Assembly: GCA_015039315.1 (NCBI GenBank)
Contig: WIDE01000112.1
Span: 1,619-65,618 of the forward strand
Source: Clavulina sp. PMI_390
Taxonomy: Eukaryota > Basidiomycota > Agaricomycetes > Cantharellales > Hydnaceae
Direction: 5' to 3'
Length of the DNA stretch: 64,000 nucleotides
This document shows positions 1 to 12,311 of this stretch, in pieces. The notes below the pieces were generated by a model that worked only from the letters and a program-made list of their open reading frames with translations, searched no databases and was not told the origin of the DNA. Numbering within the stretch: position 1 is the stretch's first letter; every line of letters starts with the position of its first letter. The translations under genes and the position numbers were made by a program.

Positions 1-731
1 TTATTCTGACAACCTCGTGGCATTTGTCAGATAAGCGTCCCAAAGGCGGCAGAGGCAAAGGCGTCCTTTTAGGGGCTTTACGGGTCTGTTGTGAAGCCTG
101 TTTCATGATTCTATCTGTACTCGACGACACGCATATAATCCTTCTCCACACCGTTGTGCTAGTAGATCCACCAACAAAGGAGCGTCATGGTCACAGTTCC
201 AGTGCATTAGATCTCATGGGGAGGATCAGGCTGGCGCTGAAGCATTGATGATACATCGTCAGGATTTGCCCCTGGGTATTCCTCTACGATCAGTCCCCCT
301 CCACATACCGCATTATTGGTCATGTTACACTCGAAGCATGACTACGAGAGCTTTCCCTTTGATGAAACTAATAGATACACATCATGGAAGCTCGGATTCA
401 CCGCGTTCCCAGACCATCGGCGTATGCAGGATCACCAATTGATCGTGCGAATTAACAAATCCATTCAGAACTTGTGACACAAGGGAGTTCAGGTCCCAAC
501 CTTGCACCATCCCATTCCCTGGGCGCTTGCTCTCCCTCTCTCCCTTCCTTTCCTTTCCTTTGACTCCTCTCTTGACGTCTATAGTGGGGTGCGCGGCGCG
601 TTCATAGGCCGGTGTCCATCTCCATACGGCAAACAGAGCGCGTATCCGAGATTGCCGTGGCTATTCTTGCTCTCGTGCCACTCCTACTACCAAATAGCAC
701 TGCGGTCGCGAAACCTGGGGTCTAAACCGTA
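1..731. other. Leading intergenic region
   Basis: No convincing gene is visible on either strand. The reading frames are short and match nothing I recognise. A pyrimidine-rich stretch at about 530-580 (runs of CTCCCTCTC and CCTTTCC) lies 150-200 bases before the protease start and looks like a basidiomycete promoter or 5' leader. Confidence 0.5.
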
Positions 732-3700
732 ATGAGGTGCCACTCCGGGTCAAGGGCAGCACTATGCACCCTCGCTTCTATCGCCATGCTCGCTGAGAGC
801 GCGTCTTCGCTGTCAACCACATTCCAGAGGCGGCGCCGACTCGGGCCAAGTGATGCCAGCTTGCAACACGGCGAGTCCAACATTGCTAGGCGCGGCAGCA
901 TCTCTGGAGCAAAGACTCTAGCGGCCGCTGGGTCTGGCAACATCACTATCGAGGACTATCACGATCTGCTGTACATTGCTAACATCACTATTGGCGGTAC
1001 ACCATACACTGTTCAGGTATGCCCATGATCTGCCCAGCCAGTGTGCTTCAATGGGAAACTACATGTTATCTAATGCTCAACTTGCACAATCTACTCTCTT
1101 CGTAGTTGGACAGCGGCTCGTCTGACCTCGTTATCTTCGGGAATGTGGCCAACGCCAAGTCCTCGGTATGTGTCGCCCGCACCTCCACCACTCACCCGCC
1201 GCGCTCACGTTTCACCACGCACAAACGCTAACTGCAACTGATTCTCCATTCCCGCAGTCGCTCACGATGAATCTGACGTACGGCCAAGGGTTCGCCGCTG
1301 GGACCATCGCGACTGCGGACGTGTCGTTTGCTGGGCTCGAAGTCTCCACCCAAGCCCTCTTGCCATCAGACCAATATTCGAATGCCGTTACGTCCTATGC
1401 GAATGGAATCTTTGGACTAGGTAGGTGGCGTCAACAAGCTACGATAGCCGAAGGACGACGACGACGACGAGGAGCTGACGAGAAAACTATTTTTGGCGAT
1501 AGGTTTTACGTCCTTGTCGAACATTGACAGCACCGTTTCAAAGACGAATGCAACATGGGGTGCATCATTCCTTTACAATGCATTTGCTCAAAATCCATCG
1601 ACACCAAATTACATGACCTTTTCTCTAATACGCAACCCTAATAACACCGATGCAGATGCTGGAGGCTTCACGATTGGTGCGACCATCCCTCCTGTTCATC
1701 CTTGCCCTGTTGCTCCTGCTGATACTGTCATCACCTCTATATAGGAGAAACGGACCCTGAGTATAGTGGGGTGACGACCACAGATGCCCTGTCAACTTGG
1801 CCAGTCGTAAGTGATCCCATCTGATCTTCTAACGGCAGCCCATGCTTACGCTCGAGTGATTTAGTCAAATCCAACAAGGTGGAACATCCTCATCGTGAGT
1901 CTCATATCTACAAAATGCAAACAATCCCTCAACTCCATCAATCATATCACCTTCTAGGACAAGTATGAGACTCTGTCAGGAAATGCGACGTTCAAGTCGG
2001 CTGTACCGAATGTCTCGAGTGGTCAGGGTGTGATGCTGCTCGACTCTGGGACAGCGTATGCGTACGCACCGAGTGATATGGTCAATGCGATGTACCAAAA
2101 CGTCCCAGGGGCAACATTCTCCTCGAGTGCAGGTAAGTCAGAGACTATCGGATTCCTTCTTCAGCACCCTCCTGCTCAACACTATCCGTGAACTTCAACA
2201 GGGCAATGGACCGTCCCGTGCAATCAGCAGGTTTTCCTCGGCATCTGGATCGGGTGAGTCGACCGTTATTTATAGACTACAGTATATTCTTGGAGGCTAA
2301 TCACTTGTTGGGTTGCTAGAACACGGAGATTCGATATACATCCCTTGGACTTGGTCGTTCAGGACATCAATAACCCTAGCGTCTGTGTCGGCTCGTTCAT
2401 TTCTCAGGCTCTTTCAGTGGGAGCAGGCGAGTTCGACATCATTGCGGGCGACACTGTCATGCGGAATCTGTACACGCTGTACGTCTTTCCTTTCACTTCG
2501 TCAAACTACTCCATTCCCTTATTTATTGCATGCGTACAGCTTCGACTTTGGTGACTTCACAGACTCATCCGACCTCACGATGGGCGATCCATATGTCCAA
2601 CTACTGTCAGTCACCAATATCACGACCGCTACGGTTGAGTTCCAACAACTCCGAGGCGGCACCACCCTCAATGTTACAAACCCGACCAATGCAGGCTCTG
2701 GTGGTACCGCAAGTCAGACGACAGGCACCACCCTCGCTGACTTGCAGAAGAAGATTAACAATCTTGAGAATATGCAGCCTATTCTCCTTGCGATCATGGC
2801 TGTGAACTTGGTGATTTCCCTGAGTGCCGTGGGTCTTGGTATCTGGTACTTCTGTTGCAGGCGAAAGAAGGGATCCCGAGGTGGTGATGGAGGTGGTGGG
2901 CGTAAAGGAGGGCGTCGTGGTCGCGCGGGTGCCACTGAGGGGAACACCATTTCTACCATGGAGCTTACGACCAAAGACGGCTTGGGAGGCTCGTATGCCG
3001 CTGTGTCCACTGCGAACCTCGACGAGCCACTCACCCCTCCGGCTGTCTCCTCTGCGTACGACGGGCCTATTGGCGCACGCCAGTCCACCGTATCGTTCCG
3101 CATGGATCCGTTCAGACAGTCGCGTACTTTGTCTGGCGTCTCTGCGTTCAATCCGATGGTGCCGACTCCGTCAGGTGCCATCACGACGATAAACGAGCCA
3201 CAAACCCCCGGCTCAGAGCGAGGGTTCGATTTCAACAGCCCTCCGAATAGTGCGAACTTAAGCCCGGAGCGAGCACGCGTGCTGTCGTTGCCTACGCAGC
3301 CAGCGGCAGCTGATGCAGCTCCAAGGCGGCAGAGCGCGATGCCACCGCCAGGGGCGATGATGGCGCCTGGGATGATGTCGAATTACCGTAATTCGTCATA
3401 CTCCCCTCCTCAGCAAGATATTCCCGCGGGGCAACCAAATCCCGAGACAAGTCCCCAGGCTGGTGGTCCTCCATCACCGCAAAGTCCCTCATCGCCATCA
3501 GCACATAGGCAGATGTCGGATCCTCAGCAGTCATTCGCTCGCGCTCCTCCCCCTCAACGGCATTCAGCGATGCCGGCCCCACGCGTACCCTTCCCATCGT
3601 CTCCACTTGGCCCCCAGTCTGTTCCTCAGCAGCAACGATACTCGGCGATGCCAGCTGGTGCGCGTGAGGCACCCGACGTCAGCGGGTTTGCCCCTCTCAC

Positions 3701-4097
3701 AAGGCAGATCTCACCTCTTGCCGGGCCAGCCGCGACACTGTCGTACGCAGATGACCATGAGGACGAACCCACCTCATCAGGCCCTCTGCAAACGAGCTTC
3801 GATAATCACGTCGACGACGGGGACATTGTGCATGCGTTCTCCCCCGACGAACTCGTCCCCACCTCCATCCCTCCTCCTATCCCTGTCCCGCACATTAACG
3901 TCTCGTCGGAAGACTTGATGACACATTCTCCTAGCAGCGCGCCACCAGGTACGACTGAGTTTCTCGGTCGCCCTACGCCTCAATTTGCTGGTGGTGGTGG
4001 GCCTGGGCCAAATTTCCGCCACTCGGCAAGACCACCCCCACGCGCCTCCGCGTTCAACCCAGATGCGGAGGCATACCGTCGATCGTCTGCCATGTAA
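732..4097 (+). CDS. Membrane-anchored pepsin-like aspartic protease (family A1) with long cytoplasmic tail
   Basis: Secreted or cell-surface A1 endopeptidase. The first exon gives a signal-peptide-like N-terminus (MRCHSGSRAALCTL...) and the pepsin entry motif ITIGGTPYTVQ. After an intron comes the first catalytic motif, LDSGSSDLVIF (near 1106-1140). Several short exons follow. The second catalytic motif, LLDSGTAYAY, is near 2035-2065, then IHPLDLV and GDTVMRNLYTL, which joins to FDFGDF after the intron that starts near 2478. Both active-site Asp residues are present. A single membrane span (ILLAIMAVNLVISLSAVGLG, near 2785-2840) is followed by a basic stop-transfer RRKK and a Ser/Pro-rich, probably disordered tail of about 400 residues ending at 4097. 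Anchored A1 proteases (yapsins) are usually GPI-linked; a true TM plus a large tail is different. Splicing between 1730 and 2330 is approximate. Start is the ATG at 732. Confidence 0.85.
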
Positions 4098-4446
4098 AAC
4101 GCTAGCCGTCTACATGAGTGTAGTGCTCGTACAACGTGTGATGCTTCTGTGGTGATACAACCAGTGTACGGGAGAATTCCATTGGATTTTGGGTTTGGGG
4201 CTTACATTCGTTCGCTGTGTATATGTATGTATCTATCGTAACTGATTGAGGCTTCCATGGACACTTCTTTTTTCAAGCAGTCTGATTGTCTACCTCTGGG
4301 AAACTATGGTGTCATGCAAGTTGGAAGTCAAAATTTGACTCGCCAGGGATCCAATAGATGCAAGCATCACTGAGTAGCAACAACGAATCATATTTCTAAC
4401 CGATACGAGCACCGAAGGCAGAAGGAAAACACTCAAGCGACATTCC
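4098..4446. other. Convergent intergenic spacer
   Basis: Spacer of 349 bases between the stop codons of the protease (+) and the kinase gene (-). It is AT-rich and presumably holds both 3' UTRs. No other feature was seen. Confidence 0.5.
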
Positions 4447-5838
4447 TCACACTAGTTTTCTCCCGGAGTAGTGTATACTCCTCCAAGACCACGGCTTTCT
4501 CTTGCCCACCGCGAGAGCGACATCATCGGCAGGAGCAATTTGTTTCAATGTGGCAATCTTTCCTTCAAATATGGCCGTTAACCGATCCAAAATGCTTCCA
4601 CTTGATGGACGGCTGGCCGGCTCATGTGCCCACATCTCTTTGATCAGCTTCCACAAAATTTGCTTCACCGACTCGGGCATTGCGACAGCAAACTTGAGGT
4701 TGGCCGGCCGTTCGCCATGCTGGAGCAACAGCATCGCTTCAAGCTCGTTGACGTCAGTAAATGGGTGACTGTAGGAACACAATGCGAAAAACGTCATAGC
4801 GAGGGTGAATATATCGCTTTTTTCGGTTGTGGAGCTTTCCGGCGTGTCGTTTTCGACTAACTCCGGGGCCATGTATCGAAGCTTGCCGCCAGCTGGAGCT
4901 GGAAGCATTGGCAGCGTTGCGTCAATATCATAACGTATCCGACTCAATCCAAAATCGCAAATGTATGCATGGCCAGACTGGTCGACGAGGATATTCGCCT
5001 ACCAGTACACAGTATGTCCAAATCAATAAGGAATCAGTGGATTATTGGAGCTTCTGCATGATCTGTGAGCTCGATGCGTACTGGATTGGGATCTCCGTGT
5101 ATTACCATCAACGAATGCAGATATTCTAACCCATTAGTGACGCCAAGAAGCTTACCAGCCAAAGAAATGGTGATATTGCGTAAAGTTCCGACAAGATTAA
5201 TAATCAGATGGTATTCGCCTGGGATAGCGATAATCTACTTGACATTACTTACGATGTGTTGAAAGCACTTTAGGTCTAGTGTCTCCTTTGGTTTAAAGAT
5301 TAAATCCTCCAGCGAGCCCCGTTCAATAAATGGTACGACCGTCATCGGAATGTCAGAATTGTAATAAATCCCAAGGAAAGGAAGAATACTATCGTGGCAC
5401 AGCTGGGAGTGTATGACCGCTTCCCGAAGCACATACTACATCAAGGAGTGAGTTACGGATTTATTGTAGGAAATTGAGCAAGTACCTGAGCGACCAACTT
5501 TCTCTTACGTGGTTCCAGAGAACCGCTCATTAATGAGTCACGAACCACTACACGCCGTCCTCCTACTTTGCCTTCGAAAACAGTGACTTCACCGCCACGC
5601 CTCATGGGACGCTGTTCATCAAACGCGACACCAAACAAGGTGAGGGACGTGGGAAGGCGACAAACATGTAAGCACGCATCCTGGAATAATATCAGGGTTT
5701 CCAGATAATGCGGAGAGCCGCTGTGTCGTTGCTTTTGCACCTCCTAGAGATTTTCAGGTAGTTTGCATCTATGCTATCCCTCACCGCCAAGACAAAATAT
5801 GCACTGACTTCATACATTAGGTTGAGAATCATAATCAT
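4447..5838 (-). CDS. Tyrosine-kinase-like protein kinase module B
   Basis: Protein kinase domain spread over short exons. In order: glycine-loop region RRGGEVTVFEG and VVVRD (near 5540-5600), helix C REAVIHSQLCHDSILPFLG (near 5370-5430), IERGSLEDL, catalytic loop HGDPNP joined across an intron to ANILVDQ, ICDFGLSRI, YMAPELVE, KSDIFTLAM, and the C-lobe motifs WAHEPASRPSS. The VAIK lysine position is arginine (VVVRD), and the catalytic loop has HGD-PNPAN in place of HRD-LKPEN. A linker exon upstream (to about 5912) is open and may join this module to the kinase just upstream. The ATG at 5838 is the best start if this is a separate gene. A 44-nt intron near 5755-5798 joins YFVLA to EVQKQ. The family is expanded in Agaricomycetes; the substrate is unknown. 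Confidence 0.72.
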
Positions 5839-5975
5839 GTCTGACCCGCCAGTTGAGGACGGTAGTGGAGTAAGCTCACATTCCTCCAGAATCCCAGAAT
5901 GAATCGCGTGGACTATTCCATCGACACAAGGTTGCGAATTCAGAGACAATATATTTAACAATCGTGAGTTTCGGG

Positions 5976-7536
5976 CTATACCGAGCAGTATGATAGACAC
6001 TGATTCTCACCTCGCCCTACTCCAACAATAACCTTCAAGCGTTCCAGTGAGGCCAAGCTTGCCGGGCGTGCTGCTGGATCTTGGGCCCACATGTCCACTA
6101 CCAGTCCCCATAGCAGTGTTTCAACCACTGGGGGGAGTCCGCCTTGGACCTTGGTACCAGTAGGCCGCATGGGTCGCTCACCTTGGGTTGACTTTGAAAG
6201 CACTTTCCACTCTTGATTAATGTCTGAGAACGGTCTTTCACCACTCCAAATATTAATCCAGAGCATGGCAAGTGCATAGATATCGCTTTTCCGTGTGCTG
6301 CGAAACGTGGAAGTCACGCTATCAGCGAGTTCTGGAGCTAGAAAACGACCCCTGCCACCCGCTTGAAGTTGGGTCATCGTCCGAGTAGTTTCATAATGGA
6401 ATCGGCCGAATCCAAAGTCACAAAGACATGGATGACCGTCTTCACTAAGCAAAACGTTACTCTAGAAGTTTCGCCAGGTGCCAACCGTCAAGCAAAGGAT
6501 GGAAGATGTCTAACTCCTATACTTACTGGATGAAGGTCTCCATGAACTACGGGTGGCACGAGGGAATGAAGATAATTCACTCCTTCGTGGATGCCCAAGA
6601 GCTATATGGTGGATGATAATCAAAGTTACTGAACCAGTGCTGATTCCTTGTAAGAATTTATTGATAACTCACGATATTGTAAATTCTATCTGCACTCAGT
6701 AGTTTTTCAGAGGCCAGCAAGGTTTGTAGTGAGCCGCCTTTCATGTATGGGACAATCATTACAGGAATGGGGTTTTGGTCATATATTCCTAGGAACGGAA
6801 GAATATTTGGATGCTTAAGCTGGGAATGGGTGATGGCCTCACGGTGCACAAGCTAAGCTATACTGGTGAGTTTCAAAGTAAATAAAATCCCCTTGAAGTA
6901 ATACACTTACTTTCCGGGCCATTTCATTGGTACTCTTTCCTAGTTTCACGATTCTTTCGCGGACCGCCACCTGCTGTCCAGCCAGTGTACAAAGGTAAAT
7001 TTCGGCCTCCCCACCTTCCGCTATCGGATTACTCTTCGAGTATTGGAACTCAGTAAGGTAGAATACGGTCGGGAGGGAAGCGAAATAGCAACAACAATCC
7101 TGCAAACACCGCAAGGCTATAATGTGCCCTACCGACCCGATTGGTTGGTTTCCCAGGTGCTATGAAACGACGTCAAGCATTTATGTGCAGGAGCACGTTA
7201 TTTTTTCTTAGCATACAGAATAGAGTTGGTCCAGGAGATCCTTTTGGTTTGTTGCGTCTAGCTTGGAAACATCGCGCTGGGGATCCATACCGATGCTTTT
7301 CCGTATCCGATCAGGAAGCTTAGGGGCGACGATACCGTTTAATCTTTCATGGTCTGACATCTGAGAATCCTGCATCTCGTTATTAGGTGGGAGAACAGTT
7401 TGAAGGTTTTGGGATGTACGAGGGATATCCGAGTTGTTGTTGGAGTCTATCACCAAAGAGGGCGGACTTGAATAGTTGTAGACGTAGCCCAGAAGGTCGC
7501 ATTTAGCTTAGACCGAAGTATCGCACGGGATATCAT
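5976..7536 (-). CDS. Tyrosine-kinase-like protein kinase module A
   Basis: Second kinase of the same family, 5' of module B on the same strand. Motifs in order: IAEGGEAEIYLC and QQVAVRERI (near 6950-7020), HREAITHSQLKHPNILPFLG (near 6790-6848), KGGSLQTLL, HGDLHP joined by an intron (near 6466-6530) to SNVLLSEDG, LCDFGFGRF, FLAPELAD, KSDIYALAM, WAQDPAARPAS. DFG, APE and the catalytic Asp are present; the VAIK Lys is Arg. An N-terminal extension (7208-7456) contains SDHERLNGIVAPKLPDRI and resembles no domain I know. The start is uncertain: an ATG at 7536 can splice into the extension, or an internal ATG near 7376 could be used. The reading frame stops at 5976, but a GTGAGA donor just before the stop would allow splicing into module B. 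Confidence 0.7.
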
Positions 7537-8173
7537 GTTGAGGGCCTCAAGGGGAAAGCATGGTGGGCTAACCGTATCTGATCTAGTTCAAACGGTCCCA
7601 TGAGGTATCAATCAAATCAGATCAGCTTGCGACAAAGCCAGCCACGAGTTCTTGAGATAAGATCCTCCCAAGGTGTCCTCTGTACTCGTACACTCATAAT
7701 GAATCAGGGCTGCTTTCTTTACCGCTTCTGGCAGGTTTGTATGGTACCTGCGAAAGAGTCGGACACAACCCAAAATGAACTACTTGCGGCAACCAATATG
7801 ACTGATCTCAATCGCTGTACTAGTGGTGTCTACATGGACATAGAGCACACTTACTGGTACCTACTAGCTGCAAGCTAATACTGATAAGCAAGGAGATGGG
7901 TGAATCTGGCTGGTGGATGGTCAAGCCGAGCGACTGCTAGACAGGTCAAAGGTATGCAAACATATCGTGTGCTACAGCACCAAGATCGAATACAATCAAG
8001 TAGCTAGAGGAAAGATTGCCGATCTGAATATTCTCCTACTGGAATACACACTCTGACTCTAGTGTGATTGTGCGTGGGTATCACCCGCAGGTTGCAACGC
8101 TGCTCCCTTCCCCATAGAAGGCCTCATGAGGAGGGTTATAGTACGTATATGAAAGGTATTCGAGCCTGAGATG
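7537..8173. other. Intergenic region
   Basis: Lies between the 5' end of the kinase genes and the 3' end of MUS81. No reading frame with recognisable protein features and no repeat was seen. Presumed kinase promoter plus MUS81 3' UTR. Confidence 0.45.
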
Positions 8174-10845
8174 CTAATACTGCTCCGACATGAATAGATC
8201 GTACACTTGTTCCGCTAGCGCTTGCTTGATCTCTCGCCGACCGTTGGCTGGCAATCGTGTAAGCATGTGTCTCGCAGATATAACTTGGCTCTTTTTGCGA
8301 CGGCCCTTCCCGCCCTCAGCCGTCCGGACTTCCTCTTCTGCTCTATCCTCCTCTTCTATACGCTCCGCATCGCGAAACGCATCCCACAAGCGCCGAGGAG
8401 TATCGTAATGCTCCAGTATAGTCGCCACCTTCTCCGCACTCATTCCTCGGATGCAAAGCAACATCTGAGCAAACGCGTCTCGCAGCGTTGTGGTGTTTGA
8501 CTTGTTCAGCTCGCGGAATGCTGAATAGCTGGTATGGAAAGGGGTATCTGGTTGACCGTCCCGGAGTCGAGCGATGAGAGCCATATGAGAATGCCGGTGA
8601 ATGGCATCGTCGGGAATGACATGCAGCGGTTTTCCCTTGAAGAACGCAAATGGCATCAAATCAGTCTTCGAGTTGAATTGTAATAGGAATATAAACTCAC
8701 TGAATAGTGTGACACGATCGTATGGTGTAGACCGGCCAGATACTCAATCGTGTCCTCGATGTCGCGAGTCTCCTTGACGAAGAAACCGTCTACGATCTGC
8801 GCTGAAGACAATGCCGTGAAGACTGCTTTGTCCATTGACCCATGAACACAATTCGCGGTGTATTCCTCCACGAGATAATAGAGTCTACCGATTCCGGATT
8901 GTTTGAGGCGGAACTGGGAGGTAGATAATACCATCTTCAGTATGCGAAAAACCTGACGCGAGTTAAGCTGGAAATCAACAAACCTTTTGCTCATGGAATC
9001 GGCCATCCTTGATGCTTCCCACCAAATCATCAATCCTCTTGCGCTCAATAATATAGTCCAGCACATATTCTGCGCCCGTTACCCGATCACGCCCAATCCA
9101 GCACATGTCTCCGATTTCCAAAGCTCGCTTGTCAACTGGAACGCCAAGTCTTCTCAGACCAGTCTCGATGTATTCTCGATTCTTGGTCGACTTGACTTCA
9201 CGGGTATCTAGAATGAAGATCACCTCGTAGGAGTTGGCAGGGAGAACAAGAGGTGTAAACGGGAGTTGGAATGTATCCTCAGATGAAGCATCATCTGAGG
9301 CAACGTGAATGCCTGCTTCCTCGTCTAGATGACGTTCGAGCTGCTGGTCGATTGCTGGAGGTGGCGGAATATGCGAGGACATCCGGGCTTTCCTTTTCTT
9401 TGAGATACCATTCGTTGTGCGCATTGGCTGGACCTCATCGAAGGAAACCTCTCTTGGGAGCGGGGCGGACATCGTCCGTGCTAGATGGGAGGGTCCAGCT
9501 GCGCTAGCCCTAGGTGTAGAAGCTACCTTGGCGGGCGGTTTCGTTCGCGCCGGTCCAGGGACTGGGCTATCAGGGAAGAGTTCAGCGTTTGGCGCAGATG
9601 TTGTCCTACCCATATTGCGGTTTGAAGCTGAGGTCGACGCTGCTTCAGAAGTCGTCTCTAGCAAAGAAGTTTGTGTTCGCAACCGATCGACCTGAGGTAG
9701 TTGCGAACGCTGCCTGGTAGGATCAATCGATCCAACCTTGCTTCGTGTTTCCTCCCTCAGGAGCTCAGCCAAACTGTCGTCATTGGAGGCAAGACTAGAG
9801 CTGGAAGAAGCGCGAGAGATAGTTGGACGAGAAGGCGGAGCCAATGCAATACTGGCAGTACACCTCTCACGAGAAGCAGCGAGATGCTCTGGCATAACTG
9901 CCAGCAAGGTCTGGCCCTCACCAGGCCGACGTGGAGCTACCTTGTTGGAGCGAAGCTGTCGAGCGATAGGGTGCGCGGAGCAGTTGCCAGGAAATTCAAT
10001 CGCGTAGCATACGAGACAGTCGTCAAGAATAACAACTGCTGCCTGATTGCGGCTCTGTACTCGAACATTCTCCGTGTCTAACGTAGGGAGTGAGGTGCTA
10101 AATTCTGGAAATATGATACAGCCACTTACCGAGATACCAGAATAGGAATTCAGTTGAGGGAGGAGGGATCATCGCTCCAGGAGGAGGTCGAACATCTCTC
10201 GCAGAAACTGTTCGCTGACTTGGGGGAGGGCCGGACGGCCCAGGTCTGGCATACGGATCCCAGCCCAGGACCGACACGGGAGCAGCCGTCCTAGGGACAG
10301 CTTTGGGTATCACAACGACTTTCTTCGATGGACCAGCACTAGAGGTGTTGAACGAATCCTCAAGTGGCTGAGCCTTCTTGGGGCGTCCACGGGGCTTCTT
10401 CGCTGGCGGATCAGCATCGTCGGAGTTTGCGATTGGTGCCTCGGCTGCTTTCTTCCTTTTAGTAGGGCGTGGTGGAGAAGCCGAGGGCTCGCCGTTTCGT
10501 ACGCATTCGTAACGCTCAGTGAGACCCTGAAGGATCCAGGGTCCAAAGTACGGGAGTGGCTGGCAGTCACGACTAAGAGAATCCATTCAGCACATGAGAA
10601 GAGTAAGCCACAGGAAATTGAGAATTTTACTGACGGCGTTGGTATGGGATCGGAGTGCTGTTTCAGAGAAGTGATGGCCTTGCCCATCACCTGAATAACT
10701 TTGTTTTCGGGATTCTTTTCGCGGATTTCCTCCCTCTGCTCGCGACTGGTTAGAATAATACGCGGTGAAAGTTCCTTTTATGACTCACCCATTCGTTCAG
10801 AATCTTGAGGAAGATAGGATTCGCGCAGTTGGATGCTCGCGGCAT
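8174..10845 (-). CDS. mus81: MUS81 structure-specific endonuclease, catalytic subunit
   Basis: XPF-family nuclease subunit that, with Eme1, cleaves 3' flaps, stalled forks and nicked Holliday junctions in the nucleus. The ATG at 10845 opens a 19-codon exon (CANPIFLKILNEW) that splices to REEIREKNPENKVIQVMGKA, the N-terminal helix-hairpin-helix region. Then come a disordered Ser/Pro/Lys linker (10150-10500), the winged-helix-like stretch RVQSRNQAAVVILDD (near 10030-10070), the nuclease core VIFILDTREVKS (near 9190-9225) with GDMCWIGRD and the signature ERKRIDDLVGSIKDGRF (near 8985-9040), and the C-terminal tandem HhH LLCIRGMSAEKVATILEHY (near 8400-8470). The catalytic ERK-x3-D motif is intact, so it should be active. 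At least four introns. Its partner EME1 lies 3.8 kb from this start codon. Confidence 0.95.
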
Positions 10846-11361
10846 CGCAAGGTCTCAGATGTTGTGGTTGGGGCGGCTATTCCAAATAGATGCTGTAGAG
10901 ATGCAAAATATTCTGAGGAGAGTAGATTATGCAGTATAAGGCGTATAGTTAGGATTATAAGGCGAGTTACGAAGTAGGAAGTCCGTGGCGGCGAGGAGGA
11001 GATGAGTAGCTCAGAGTGGTCGCGAATCGCGTTCTCGACATCAATAAAGCCAAACGCGAATCTCTTGGAAACTCCGCGATCGGACGAAGGCAAATAACGG
11101 ATATTTTGTATTCTCAAGTACTATCTAACCTATACAACAAGGAATTTAGGTTCAATTTCCCCTCGGTTAGGGGATGAATGATGTACAGTAGTGAATGTGG
11201 CAACAATGACGCAGTCTAGCCCTGCGGTACCTCTGGAAGACCAATAGTAGGAGGCCTATTGGCGGGTCGAGGCAGCGATATATTCGTGAGGAAAATACGC
11301 GCAACGGTATCAGCGTCATTTCTTCTCGGGTGGAAATATCGTTTATCATTGCAACTCACCC
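10846..11361. other. Intergenic spacer between MUS81 and UreF
   Basis: Tandem spacer on the minus strand (UreF 3' side, MUS81 5' side). A minus-strand frame at 10797-11117 (106 codons) overlaps the MUS81 first exon in another frame and has no recognisable features; it is most likely promoter or 5' leader sequence. Confidence 0.4.
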
Positions 11362-12311
11362 TCAACTATTGAAAATCCGTGAATGCTGCTGATCGTGCCT
11401 TGCAGCGATCACTTCACCCAATGGCCATGTCACAACAGGCCCATCTTCAATGGACTCATCTAGCAGCAGATCACCCGCGTAGTCCTCTGGTGCTGAGGCG
11501 TAACGGATGGCACGCGTCCCCGCTTCCTGAACTGCAGCCTCCACTAAAGGACGGACGAAGTGAAGCAGCAATTGCTGGGCAGCGTATGGACCAATGCTGT
11601 TGAGTCGGATAGAGGCTGATAGCAATGAGCGTGCTTGAAGGAACATGAATAAATGTTGGCTCCGCGCTGAGAAGCAAGCAAGAACACCCGTAAGCCTGGC
11701 TTCTCGATAGAGCCTCTTGATCAACAGGGCAACTGACGACATGATAAGCCTAATGCTGCGGTGAGGACAGCCCAGCAGATGGGTAGATGTCCATGAGAGT
11801 TCCCTCGGCGAATTTCGAGCTTGAGAGAGTCCGCAAGCTGCTCCAAGGATTGTTTCCCACTGCCCCCGTCCCCCAACCATACTGGTTTCGTCAACCCTTT
11901 ACCAAGGAGGGTTAACAACGCAACACCTTGAGCAGTAGATGCACGGCGAGCAACATGATTCAAGGTAGTGGCCTCGTATAGATCATCAAGTTGCGTGAGG
12001 GAACGCAGGCCATCGTTATCAGAGCATTCTCCACGCTGGATGCGATCGCAGACACCGTAAACGGCCGATACGAATGGGAGAGTCGAGTTGGCATAAGATT
12101 GCACGTTATCTCTCATGAAGCTCATCACAGCGGCCGTTTTGGCTGGTGGCTGGGACGTATTGTTATCTGGTGTGGGTACTGACGATGAAGCCAGAGAGAA
12201 GAACCCATGTTTCTCGTACGACTCAAGGCCAGATGAAGCGACAAATGAGCCTGTTGGGAGATTCCCATCACTGAGCAGAAGTAGAATATATGATTCTGTG
12301 TCTGCATCCAT
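11362..12311 (-). CDS. ureF: Urease accessory protein UreF
   Basis: UreF binds UreD/UreH and UreG and helps insert nickel into apo-urease in the cytosol. The protein is 291 residues in two exons. The start is taken as the ATG at 12311, giving MDADTESYILLLLSDGNLPTG; the SDG-LPTGSFV motif (residues 14-24) is the UreF N-terminal signature. Then come ESYEKHG, DDLYEATTLNHVARRASTAQG and RGNSHGHLPICWAVLTAALG. An intron at 11667-11740 (74 nt) joins ALGLS to RSQHLFMFLQARSLLSASIRLN, followed by the hallmark IGPYAAQQLLLH. An upstream in-frame ATG at 12389 is less likely because the protein then gains a Pro-rich leader. Head to head with AFG1; start codons are 157 bases apart. Confidence 0.93.

Noticed and set aside
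8222..10007. Plus-strand frames opposite MUS81
   Set aside because: Antisense shadows; the minus-strand frames carry the full MUS81 motif series.
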